In this document: positions 1-4,968 of the stretch, in pieces
How positions within the stretch are numbered: position 1 is the stretch's first letter
Layout of the letters: every line of letters begins with the position of its first letter
Assembly: GCA_964400785.1 (NCBI GenBank)
Contig: CAYNWB010000087.1
Location: 1-5,182, forward strand
DNA length: 5,182 nucleotides
Source: CAVQGZ01 sp964400785
GTDB taxonomy: Bacteria > Actinomycetota > Actinomycetes > Jiangellales > Jiangellaceae
Direction of reading: 5' to 3'
Translations under genes and position numbers: made by a program
Notes under the pieces: model-generated
Seen by the model: only the letters and a program-made list of their open reading frames with translations
What the model was told of the DNA's origin: nothing
Databases searched by the model: none

Positions 1-41
1 CGGTGCTTGCGGGCCGAGGTGGTGAACCGGACGCCCCGCAC
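1..41 (-). CDS. Partial leftward gene, N-terminus only, unknown function
   Basis: Only the first 13 codons are inside the window, read leftward from a GTG at 41-39. They give a basic N-terminus, VRGVRFTTSARKHR (the final R from a partial codon). An in-frame stop at 56-54 means the protein cannot start much further upstream, and GTG is the only plausible start in between. There is no Shine-Dalgarno sequence, but a possible promoter (-35 TTGCCC at 76-71, 17-nt spacer, -10 CACAAT at 53-48) would put the transcription start at the GTG itself, as in a leaderless actinobacterial mRNA. The 'SARKHR' string reminds me of the start of short actinobacterial toxin-like proteins, but that is memory from a very short stretch and not a family assignment. 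The gene is divergent from the TetR gene. Confidence 0.4.
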   Translation of the reverse strand, partial: MRGVRFTTSARKH

Positions 42-47
42 CCGATT

Positions 48-76
48 ATTGTGTCAGACACAGTGCGATCGGGCAA
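48..76 (-). promoter_or_regulatory. Candidate leaderless promoter of the leftward gene
   Basis: On the minus strand, TTGCCC (76-71) and CACAAT (53-48) are 17 nt apart, and each matches the sigma-A-type consensus at 4 of 6 positions. Six bases separate the -10 hexamer from the GTG at 41, which is the leaderless arrangement. The palindrome at 50-62 overlaps the -10 and the spacer, where a repressor would block polymerase. The hexamers are only moderate matches, so this is a proposal. Confidence 0.35.
50..62. promoter_or_regulatory. Perfect 13-bp palindrome, likely operator
   Basis: TGTGTC-A-GACACA is a perfect inverted repeat around a central A at 56. Its length and symmetry fit a dimeric repressor site of the TetR or GntR type. 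It lies between the leftward partial gene and the TetR gene, close to the former (9 bp from its start codon) and about 190 bp from the latter. It may serve the regulator at 250-906 or an unlinked one. The sequence differs from the half-sites at the TetR promoter, so one protein binding both is not expected. Confidence 0.5.
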
Positions 77-183
77 CCGCCCAATGAACGCGCCAACAGC
101 GGCATGAGTGCTCGACGCATCCGTCCGGACGTCGCGGCTGCCTCTGCCTGCTGCGTGAGGGGCGCTGGGGCGGCTGCCCGCAA

Positions 184-240
184 ATTTGATGTGCGTCGCG
201 TTGACTCCAATATTTGATGTTACTACAGTTCACATCGATT
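184..240. repeat. Three ATTTGATGT half-sites around the TetR promoter
   Basis: ATTTGATGT occurs as an exact 9-bp direct repeat at 184-192 and 212-220. A third, inverted copy (AATCGATGT on the minus strand, 7 of 9 identical) lies at 232-240. The second and third form an inverted repeat with an 11-nt centre that contains the -10 hexamer (224-229). The first lies just upstream of the -35. Such placement is typical of an autoregulatory operator, so the natural candidate ligand is the TetR protein encoded immediately downstream. The AT-rich half-sites stand out from the GC-rich surroundings. Confidence 0.45.
201..229 (+). promoter_or_regulatory. Promoter of the tetR-glycosyltransferase unit
   Basis: TTGACT (201-206; 5 of 6 to TTGACA) and TACAGT (224-229; 4 of 6 to TATAAT) are separated by 17 nt. 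Transcription would begin near 236, leaving a leader of about 14 nt that includes GGAGG at 241-245 ahead of the GTG at 250. It is the best sigma-A-type promoter seen in the window. Confidence 0.55.
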
Positions 241-249
241 GGAGGTCCC

Positions 250-906
250 GTGGCCCGCACCTACGACATGACCAACCGTGCCCGTTCGACGTCGCGGACC
301 AGGGAACACATCGTCTCAGCGACGGAGAAGCTGCTGGCCGCAGGCTCGATCGAGGATGTGACGTTGCTGGCGATCGCCGCGGCCTCTGGTGTGACGGTTC
401 AGACGGTGCTGCGGCACATGGGCTCGCGCGATGGGTGCTTCCGGGCGGTCGGTGAACGGGTCCAGCAGCGGGTCCAGCGCCAACGCGAGTCGAGTGCTCC
501 CGGTGACGTGGCCGGAGCGATCGCCGGGCTGATGGCCCACTACGAGGCCGACGGGCGTCTGGTGCTCAACCTGCTCGCCCAAGAAGAGCGGGACGAGTTC
601 GCTGCCGATGCGGCCAGCCGTGGTCGCGACTACCACCGGGCCTGGGTCGAACGCTGCTTCGAGCCCTTGCTGCCGCGCACGCTCGGCAACGACGGCGCCT
701 CGGCCCTCGATGNNNNNNNNNNGGCCTGGGCCGATCGATGCCTCGGCCCGATGCTGCGGAAGCGAGAAGACCAGGCCCTGGACGCACTCGTGGCCGCCAC
801 CGACCTGTACGTGTGGAAGCTGCTGCGGCTCGACCTGGGGCGCTCCGCGGCCGAGAGCGAAGCAGTCATCACTCGACTCGTTCACGCCGTTCTGGAGGAC
901 GCATGA
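250..906 (+). CDS. TetR/AcrR-family transcriptional repressor (interrupted by assembly gap)
   Basis: A one-component regulator: a dimer that binds operator DNA and releases it when a ligand occupies the C-terminal domain. Residues 17-63 form the TetR_N helix-turn-helix, with the recognition region SGVTVQTVLRHMGSRDG at 46-62. The C-terminal part ends in DLYVWKLLRLDLG, a pattern familiar from actinobacterial TetR proteins. The GTG at 250 is preferred because GGAGG lies 4 nt upstream; TTG 214 and ATG 217 lie upstream of the expected transcription start, and ATG 268 is too far from the ribosome site. The frame stays open across ten N (713-722). The residues flanking the gap look like two versions of the same segment, so the 218-residue length is doubtful and the true protein may be about 190 residues. 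The stop overlaps the glycosyltransferase start (ATGA), which implies co-translation and control of that enzyme. The ligand is unknown. Confidence 0.85.
   Translation: MARTYDMTNRARSTSRTREHIVSATEKLLAAGSIEDVTLLAIAAASGVTVQTVLRHMGSRDGCFRAVGERVQQRVQRQRESSAPGDVAGAIAGLMAHYEADGRLVLNLLAQEERDEFAADAASRGRDYHRAWVERCFEPLLPRTLGNDGASALDXXXXAWADRCLGPMLRKREDQALDALVAATDLYVWKLLRLDLGRSAAESEAVITRLVHAVLEDA
640..759 (+). repeat. Diverged duplicate segment flanking the gap
   Basis: The 12 codons at 640-675 (AWVERCFEPLLP) align without gaps to the 12 codons at 724-759 (AWADRCLGPMLR). By eye they agree at 27 of 36 bases and 6 of 12 residues, and most other changes are conservative. Both are followed after a short variable loop by an ALD string (left, before the gap) or ALDALVAATD (right). 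Copies are offset by exactly 84 nt, which is 28 codons counting the ten N. A TetR protein should have this segment once. Either two strain variants were joined end to end by the scaffolder, or there is a real but old internal duplication. Confidence 0.6.
713..722. other. Assembly gap of ten N
   Basis: Ten consecutive undetermined bases lie inside the TetR reading frame. The length looks like a placeholder and may not be the real distance. The frame is the same on both sides, but that has a one-in-three chance of happening anyway. Linkage between the left 712 bp and the rest rests on scaffolding evidence that is not visible here. Confidence 0.95.
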
Positions 907-2144
907 GCACCGTACTGATCTACACCTCTCCGGCCAGGGGCCACCTGTACCCGATCATGGACGTCGCCCTCGCGCTGCAGGACGCCGGCCACCGAGTCAT
1001 CGTCCAGACCCTTGCCGGCGAACGACCCCACCTCGAGGCGGCAGGTGTGGCGCACCGCTCGATCGCACCTCAGATCGAGGACATCGAGCTGACCGACTAC
1101 CGAGCGCACGGAACCAAGGGTCAGTTCGAAGCCGCCCTGCGGTCCTGGGCCGCCCGGGCCCCGCACGAGGTTGTCGACATGCAGGCGACGCAGGCTGACG
1201 TCCACCCCGACATCACCGTCGTCGATGCCAACTGTTGGGGCGCCGCAGCCCTGGCCGAGTCGACCGGTCACCCCTGGGCCATGTTCATGCCCTACTGCCT
1301 CCCGGTCCCCTCCCCGGACGCGCCCGCCTTCGGGCCCGGGTTCAGCCCACCCCGCAACACGCTCGACCGGGTCCGCGACCGGGTCGTGTGGGCCGCGCTG
1401 GATCACATGGCATCGTCGTCGTTGGCCACGCTGAACACCCTACGAGCCGAGCTCGGCGTCCACAGCCTCCACGGCCTCCCGGACCTCTACCTGCAGTCCG
1501 GCGCGCTCCTCTACCGAACCGCCGAACCGTTCGAGTACCCCCGCCGAGACTGGCCCCCCGAGGTGCACCTGATCGGACCCGGGCTGTGGTCGCCAACCGC
1601 TGAGCACCCCTCGTGGCTCGACGAACTGCCCCATCCCCGCGTGCTGGTGAGCGTCTCCACCGAGCTGCAAGAAGACGGGGCCATCGTCGAGGCGGCTCTG
1701 ACAGGCCTGGCGGACCAACCCGGGTCGATCATCGTCACCACATCCGCCCTGGACCCCACCCGATTCGTCGCGCCACACGACCGCACCCGAATCATGCGGT
1801 TCGTCTCCCATGCAGCGGTGATAGACGCAGTCGACGTGGTCGTGACCCACGGCGGAATGGGAACGACGCAACGCGCCCTCGCTGCAGGAGTACCGCTCGT
1901 GGTCGTGCCCTGGGGACGCGACCAGAAGGAATCGGCCCGTCGTGTCCAGCACAGCGGCGCCGGCGTCATGCTGGCACCCAGACACCTCTCACCGGACCGA
2001 CTGCGAGCCGCCGTCCGTGCGGCGCGAGAACGAAGCGATGGGGCTCGCCGCGTAGCCGCCGCCTTCGCGACCGCCGGCGGCGCCACGCGCGCAGTCGAGG
2101 TACTCGAAGAACTGCGAAGGCCCGCGGCTCCTCGACTCCCGTAG
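903..2144 (+). CDS. GT1-family glycosyltransferase (UGT/macrolide-glycosyltransferase type)
   Basis: A 413-residue GT-B enzyme expected to move a sugar from an NDP-sugar to a small hydrophobic acceptor in the cytoplasm. The N-terminal acceptor domain has the typical ARGHLYP loop with the putative catalytic base His14; Asp108 in ITVVDAN is a candidate partner. The C-terminal donor domain (from about residue 235) carries FVSHAAVIDAVDVVVTHGG, with His316-Gly-Gly for the nucleotide diphosphate, then PWGRDQ, in which Asp340-Gln341 correspond to the sugar-contacting pair of the family. Length is normal and nothing appears broken. The ATG is set by GGAGG at 894-898 and by the ATGA overlap with tetR. 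Relatives inactivate macrolides or decorate polyketides, flavonoids or glycolipids. Sugar and acceptor cannot be read from sequence. No other biosynthetic gene is adjacent, so xenobiotic or antibiotic modification under TetR control is the favoured inference. Confidence 0.85.
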   Translation: MSTVLIYTSPARGHLYPIMDVALALQDAGHRVIVQTLAGERPHLEAAGVAHRSIAPQIEDIELTDYRAHGTKGQFEAALRSWAARAPHEVVDMQATQADVHPDITVVDANCWGAAALAESTGHPWAMFMPYCLPVPSPDAPAFGPGFSPPRNTLDRVRDRVVWAALDHMASSSLATLNTLRAELGVHSLHGLPDLYLQSGALLYRTAEPFEYPRRDWPPEVHLIGPGLWSPTAEHPSWLDELPHPRVLVSVSTELQEDGAIVEAALTGLADQPGSIIVTTSALDPTRFVAPHDRTRIMRFVSHAAVIDAVDVVVTHGGMGTTQRALAAGVPLVVVPWGRDQKESARRVQHSGAGVMLAPRHLSPDRLRAAVRAARERSDGARRVAAAFATAGGATRAVEVLEELRRPAAPRLP

Positions 2145-2246
2145 CAGCAGGGGAACGCCCAGCCTGGTACGTAGTCGCAACCGACAAACCGGGACCTCCA
2201 GCCGACCAATGGGGTGCGCGCTCATCGGCATGGGCGGGCTCGCTGG
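2145..2246. other. Convergent intergenic spacer
   Basis: This is the 102-bp gap between the rightward glycosyltransferase and the leftward hepT gene. A bidirectional terminator would be expected, but I see no hairpin followed by a T-run in either direction, only weak partial complementarity (CCAGCCGA near 2203 with TCGCTGG near 2240). No coding sequence is supported. Confidence 0.4.
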
Positions 2247-2579
2247 TCAGTCTGCGACGTGGCTCCTGAGCCGCTCGACCGCCGCAGCAAGGACGGGTAG
2301 GTCGTGGTCGACGGTGCCTTGGACGATGGCGTGGGAGGTGTCGAAGTAGCGGTGGGCGAGCCGGTCCCGCATCCCGGCTATCTGGGTCCAGGGGAGGTCG
2401 GGCTCTGTGGCCAGCAGGTCTGCGGACAGGCCTTTGACCGCTTCGCCGATCTCGATCAGGCGGACGCGGACGGCGTCGTAGACCAGCCCGTCGGACAGCT
2501 CCCCTCGCGTGAGGTGGTCGTCGATGGCGTCCAACGCAGCCTGGATGTCGTCGAGGCGGTGCTTGTCGCGACGGCTCAC
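2247..2579 (-). CDS. hepT: HepT-type HEPN toxin (DUF86), minimal RNase
   Basis: A 110-residue all-helical HEPN protein. In characterised HepT/MntA pairs the toxin acts as an RNase and is neutralised when the antitoxin adds AMP to the tyrosine of the R-x4-H-x-Y motif. Here the motif is complete: Arg71-DRLA-His76-R-Tyr78 within GMRDRLAHRYFD, so both the nuclease residues and the target tyrosine are present. The N-terminal half, with RLDDIQAALDAID and RLIEIGEAVKGLS, is typical of the family. The start is GTG 2579, overlapping the antitoxin stop by GTGA; a GAGG about 10 nt upstream is a modest ribosome site, so translation probably depends on coupling to the antitoxin, which keeps toxin levels below antitoxin. 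It should be functional if expressed. Confidence 0.88.
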   Translation of the reverse strand: MSRRDKHRLDDIQAALDAIDDHLTRGELSDGLVYDAVRVRLIEIGEAVKGLSADLLATEPDLPWTQIAGMRDRLAHRYFDTSHAIVQGTVDHDLPVLAAAVERLRSHVAD

Positions 2580-3103
2580 AACGCCACTGCCTCGGCGAGC
2601 ACCTCGCCGGCGATGCCGGGCTTGAGGTCACTGGCGGGGACGACGTCGACTTTCGCGTCGAGGATCTCCGACAGGTCGCGCTCCAGGGCGGCCAGCCCGA
2701 GCAGCCCCGTTCCGGGTGCGAGGTCGACCAGTAGGTCCACATCGCTGTCGACGGTCTCCTCGCCCCGGGCCACCGAGCCGAAGACCCGCAGGTTCGACGC
2801 CCCCCGCGAGGAGGCAGCCCGCTTCAGGGCGCGACGGTGCTGCACAACGCGGCGACCCAGCGGCCCGGTCAACCGGCCCCGGGCCGCGACCGGCTGACGG
2901 ACATCGACGGCCAGCTCCAGGCCGGTGGCGGCCACCAGCCGCGCCAGCGTAGGCAGCGACGGCTGCCGTGCCCCGGACTCGTACGCGCTGATCACACTCT
3001 GCGTGACCCCCGCGCGACGAGCCAGCTCAGCCTGGGTCAGCCCAGCGCGACGGCGGGCATCCCGCAGCAAGGCTCCCGGCACGGCAGCCGTGTCAGTCGG
3101 CAT
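2576..3103 (-). CDS. mntA: XRE-MntA fusion: HTH regulator plus nucleotidyltransferase antitoxin
   Basis: A 175-residue protein with two domains. Residues 13-62 are an XRE/Cro helix-turn-helix (LRDARRRAGLTQAELARRAG, then VTQSVISAYESGARQPSL). Residues about 85-175 are a minimal nucleotidyltransferase: Gly109-Ser110 in FGSVARGEE, then Asp121 and Asp123 in DSDVDLLVDL, and a likely third acidic residue Asp153 in AKVDVV. This is the GS-x10-D-x-D signature of MntA antitoxins, which AMPylate HepT. Ordinary MntA lacks a DNA-binding domain, so this protein probably both inactivates the toxin and represses its own promoter. ATG 3103 is chosen over upstream in-frame starts (as far as 3265) because the HTH begins right after it and a -10 hexamer lies 6 nt upstream; the upstream extension is Arg/Cys-rich and resembles no domain. 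It is first in the operon, with hepT overlapping its stop. Confidence 0.85.
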   Translation of the reverse strand: MPTDTAAVPGALLRDARRRAGLTQAELARRAGVTQSVISAYESGARQPSLPTLARLVAATGLELAVDVRQPVAARGRLTGPLGRRVVQHRRALKRAASSRGASNLRVFGSVARGEETVDSDVDLLVDLAPGTGLLGLAALERDLSEILDAKVDVVPASDLKPGIAGEVLAEAVAL

Positions 3104-3104
3104 C

Positions 3105-3120
3105 TCCGCAGCATAGCGGA
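3105..3120 (-). promoter_or_regulatory. Leaderless promoter with operator for mntA-hepT
   Basis: On the minus strand TCCGC (3120-3116) and GCGGA (3109-3105) form a perfect 5-bp inverted repeat around the 6-nt centre TATGCT (3115-3110). That centre matches the -10 consensus at 4 of 6 positions. Six bases then precede the ATG at 3103, so transcription would begin at or next to the start codon. A protein on the repeat would cover the -10, which fits autorepression by the XRE domain. No convincing -35 is present at 17-18 nt. GGAG touches the ATG and cannot serve as a normal ribosome site. Confidence 0.45.
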
Positions 3121-3258
3121 TCGTCGATACCGCTAGAAGCCGAGAACAGCACTCTCGTCGGCATGTGCGAGCGTTCAGTCGTCCGCGGGAGCAAGGGCTC
3201 AGCGGAGCGACCCGGAAACGCGCGACTCGCGGCTGGTTATTGCCTGAGGCTGGTCGAC

Positions 3259-3287
3259 GTGGCACCTACGGCACAGGCATGTGCCAC
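3259..3287. terminator. Stem-loop with alternative pairings after the lipoprotein gene
   Basis: GTGGCAC (3259-3265) is perfectly complementary to GTGCCAC (3281-3287). Within the loop, GGCACA (3270-3275) can instead pair with TGTGCC (3280-3285) over a 4-nt loop. The two hairpins share one arm and exclude each other. The position, 25 bp beyond the stop of the minus-strand hydrolase gene, suits a terminator, but no T-run follows on either strand. It could also be a processing signal. Apart from this hairpin and the mntA promoter I see nothing in the spacer 3104-3311. Confidence 0.35.
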
Positions 3288-3311
3288 CGACGAGTGGGGG
3301 CAACGGGGGAT

Positions 3312-4517
3312 CTATTCGGGTGCCACGACGACGTCGCGCAGCTGCACGGTGAGGTCGGTGTCGGTGAGGACGGGGGTGAAGCGCAGGGTGGAGGGGGCGG
3401 GCACGAGGTAGGCGATGGAGGTGGCGGTGTCGGGGAACACGATGAGCTTGCCGTGGTAGGACACGATATCGCCGAGGTGCCCGACCCAGGGCTGGCCGTC
3501 GTACTCGCCGCGGACGGTGCCGAGCCCGTACCAGTCCTCGTCGTCCTGGACGCCGGCGGTCATCTGCTCGACCAGGGCTGCGTCGATGACGTGTCCGCCG
3601 TAGAGCAGGGCTCCCCAGCGGGCGATGCTGGGGGCATCGGCGGCCATGCCTCCTTCGGAGCCGGCGAGGGAGGCCAGCGCACGGGAGGGCAGCCAGGGGC
3701 TGTCAGGGTCGACGACTGTCAGCTCGGGATGGATCTCTCCGACGCTGAGTGGGGGCGTCGGTGTCTCGTCGTCCTGGACCCAGACGCGGGTCAGGTCGGT
3801 GGCCTCGAGCAGGTCCGCGCGGATCGCTTGGGCATAGGCGCGGCCGGTGACCTGTTCGATCATCTCCCCGAGCACGTGATAGTTGAGGTTGTTGTACTCC
3901 TGCCCGAAGCCCACGGCACCCATCCGGGGCGCGTCGGGGTCGACGAACGTGATCCCGTCCCCGACGGCGTAGTCGTGGTCAAGGTCGGCTGCCGCGGCGC
4001 TATCGGTGGCCTCGACCGGGTCGGTGGGGAAGCCGCTGCTCATGTTCAGCAGCTGCTGCACGGTCGCACCGCGGGTGTCGAACGGCACGTCGACGTAGTC
4101 GTCGATCGGGGCGTCCAGGTCCACGAGGCCGCGTGCCGAGAGCAGCATCACCTCCGCGGCGGTGAAGGTCTTGGTGATGCTGCCGATCGCCATGGCCGCT
4201 TCTGGCACGAGGGTGGTTCCGGCGCCGTCCACGCCGGCCGCGCCGGCCCAGGACCCGTCGGGGGTGACGACGGCGGCGGTCACGCCGGGCAGCTCCTGGG
4301 TGGTCAGCCACTCATCCAGCACCCGGTCCAGCGCGTCGGTGGTGCTCGCGGGCAGGTCGACCGTGTTCGGTGCAGGCATCAGCGGCGCTGACGCCGGGCC
4401 CCCGGCTGTGTCAACGGCGCCTTCTGCGGTGCACCCGGCAATCACCAGACAAGCGCCCGCTGCAAGGAGGACGCCCGGACGGGCTCGTCGCCTGCCGCGC
4501 GTCGGTCGCGTGGTCAC
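3312..4517 (-). CDS. Secreted lipoprotein serine hydrolase, beta-lactamase/DD-peptidase fold
   Basis: A 401-residue member of the beta-lactamase superfamily (class C/PBP-like, PF00144 type). The N-terminus is a lipoprotein signal: basic residues 4-14, a hydrophobic stretch GVLLAAGACLVIAG, and lipobox I-A-G-Cys29, so the mature protein should be anchored outside the membrane. The catalytic motifs are in order: Ser113-I-T-Lys116 in AIGSITKTF, Tyr208-N-Asn210 in QEYNNLNYH, and His347-L-Gly349 in VGHLGDI, the usual third box. LLNMSSGFP (157-164) and GGMAADAPSIARW (289-301) match family-conserved stretches. It may be a DD-carboxypeptidase, an esterase or a beta-lactam-binding enzyme; sequence does not decide. 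The GTG at 4517 is set by the signal peptide and by the GTGA overlap with the microprotein upstream. It lacks its own Shine-Dalgarno, so translation is probably coupled. It is last in the operon. Confidence 0.85.
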   Translation of the reverse strand: MTTRPTRGRRRARPGVLLAAGACLVIAGCTAEGAVDTAGGPASAPLMPAPNTVDLPASTTDALDRVLDEWLTTQELPGVTAAVVTPDGSWAGAAGVDGAGTTLVPEAAMAIGSITKTFTAAEVMLLSARGLVDLDAPIDDYVDVPFDTRGATVQQLLNMSSGFPTDPVEATDSAAAADLDHDYAVGDGITFVDPDAPRMGAVGFGQEYNNLNYHVLGEMIEQVTGRAYAQAIRADLLEATDLTRVWVQDDETPTPPLSVGEIHPELTVVDPDSPWLPSRALASLAGSEGGMAADAPSIARWGALLYGGHVIDAALVEQMTAGVQDDEDWYGLGTVRGEYDGQPWVGHLGDIVSYHGKLIVFPDTATSIAYLVPAPSTLRFTPVLTDTDLTVQLRDVVVAPE

Positions 4518-4654
4518 AGTGAGCCGGGTGAGCCGGGGGCCTGCCCGAGCGCGGCGCGGTCGGTGCGGCAGCGCGTGCACTCGAGGTACTGGGAGTCCTC
4601 GATCTGCTTCTTGACCCAGTGGTGCCAGCCCAGCCGGCACCGGATGTCCGTCAT
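4514..4654 (-). CDS. Zinc-ribbon-like microprotein, paralogue 1 of 3
   Basis: A 46-residue protein. Near the N-terminus is Cys6-R-L-G-W-His11-H-Trp13, followed by Cys26-T-R-Cys29. One Cys, one His and a C-x-x-C pair suggest a single structural zinc site. The layout recalls small phage and bacterial proteins of the DUF1660 type (short, N-terminal C-K-L-x-G-H-K, then C-x-x-C), an association from memory and not proven. The tail is low-complexity (GQAPGSPGSL). ATG 4654 is chosen for its strong AAGGAGG at 4667-4661 with 6-nt spacing, and because it places the Cys at residue 6 exactly as in the two neighbours. The stop overlaps the lipoprotein hydrolase start by GTGA. Function is unknown. Confidence 0.75.
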   Translation of the reverse strand: MTDIRCRLGWHHWVKKQIEDSQYLECTRCRTDRAALGQAPGSPGSL

Positions 4655-4660
4655 GGGGGT

Positions 4661-4667
4661 CCTCCTT
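4661..4667 (-). promoter_or_regulatory. Strong ribosome binding site that fixes the microprotein 1 start
   Basis: AAGGAGG on the minus strand lies 6 nt before the ATG at 4654. It rules out the longer in-frame starts at 4681 and 4783, which have no comparable site. It probably also supplies the ribosomes for the overlapping hydrolase gene downstream. Confidence 0.8.
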
Positions 4668-4719
4668 CTGCGTCGAGCCATGGGCGTGAGTGCGCCGCTG
4701 GCCGGGGCCGACGGCCGGG

Positions 4720-4938
4720 TCAGCTGAGTCCGGCCATCCAGAACGAGGAGTCGGTGCGGTCCTTGCCGCAGCGTTTGCACCACACGACGTAGTCCGGGTC
4801 GAGCCCCGGGCGGGCGAGCCCGCCGTCGGTCCAGGTGTGACCGAACGCGTCGACACGGACGTCGGACCGGGGGGCGTCCTTCGGGCGCCGCACCCCGACC
4901 CAGCGGTGGAACCCCAGCAGGCAGCGCGCGTCTCTCAT
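4720..4938 (-). CDS. Zinc-ribbon-like microprotein, paralogue 2 of 3
   Basis: A 72-residue protein with the same frame as its neighbours: Cys6-L-L-G-F-His11-R-Trp13 at the start and Cys54-K-R-Cys57-GKDR near the end. The region between is longer than in the other copies (residues 14-53), polar, and ends in DPDYVVW. No signal peptide or membrane segment is visible, so it should be cytoplasmic. AAGGAG at 4950-4945 with 6-nt spacing supports ATG 4938. The gene begins 30 bp after the stop of microprotein 3 and ends 65 bp before microprotein 1. The shared C-x-L-G-x-H-x-W motif and operon order indicate tandem duplication followed by wide divergence. Function is unknown. Confidence 0.78.
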   Translation of the reverse strand: MRDARCLLGFHRWVGVRRPKDAPRSDVRVDAFGHTWTDGGLARPGLDPDYVVWCKRCGKDRTDSSFWMAGLS

Positions 4939-4944
4939 GTCCCT

Positions 4945-4950
4945 CTCCTT
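4945..4950 (-). promoter_or_regulatory. Ribosome binding site of microprotein 2
   Basis: AAGGAG lies 6 nt upstream of ATG 4938, the same spacing as for microprotein 1. The matching site and start context support a shared origin of the two genes and their translation initiation regions. Confidence 0.7.
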
Positions 4951-4968
4951 CTCACGTCGGGCCGCTTG

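Noticed and set aside
54..260. Minus-strand open frame of 68 codons in the intergenic region
   Set aside because: No ribosome site at its start, Arg/Pro-rich composition, and it runs through the tetR promoter and operator-like repeats.
738..902. Upstream start for the glycosyltransferase
   Set aside because: It would overlap the tetR C-terminus in another frame. The GT-B fold begins right at the ATG at 903, which has a ribosome site and an ATGA overlap.
1966..2742. Minus-strand open frame of 258 codons across hepT and the glycosyltransferase end
   Set aside because: Arg/Pro/Ser-rich translation typical of a shifted frame in GC-rich DNA. It overlaps the well-supported hepT, mntA and glycosyltransferase genes.
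3104..3265. N-terminal extension of the XRE-MntA protein to an upstream start at 3265
   Set aside because: The added residues are Arg/Cys-rich without domain character. The HTH domain starts just after ATG 3103, and the -10-like hexamer and palindrome lie within the proposed extension.
3104..3311. tRNA gene or attachment site in the spacer
   Set aside because: No cloverleaf, no T-loop GTTCRA-type consensus in context, and no nearby integrase or flanking direct repeat was found.
3163..3411. Small plus-strand open frame between mntA and the hydrolase gene
   Set aside because: No ribosome site or recognisable domain, and its second half is antisense to the hydrolase C-terminus.
3165..4391. Long plus-strand open frame of 408 codons antisense to the hydrolase gene
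   Set aside because: Its product is Gly/Val/Asp-rich with no recognisable domain. The opposite strand has a lipoprotein signal and all three serine-hydrolase motifs, so this is a GC-driven shadow.
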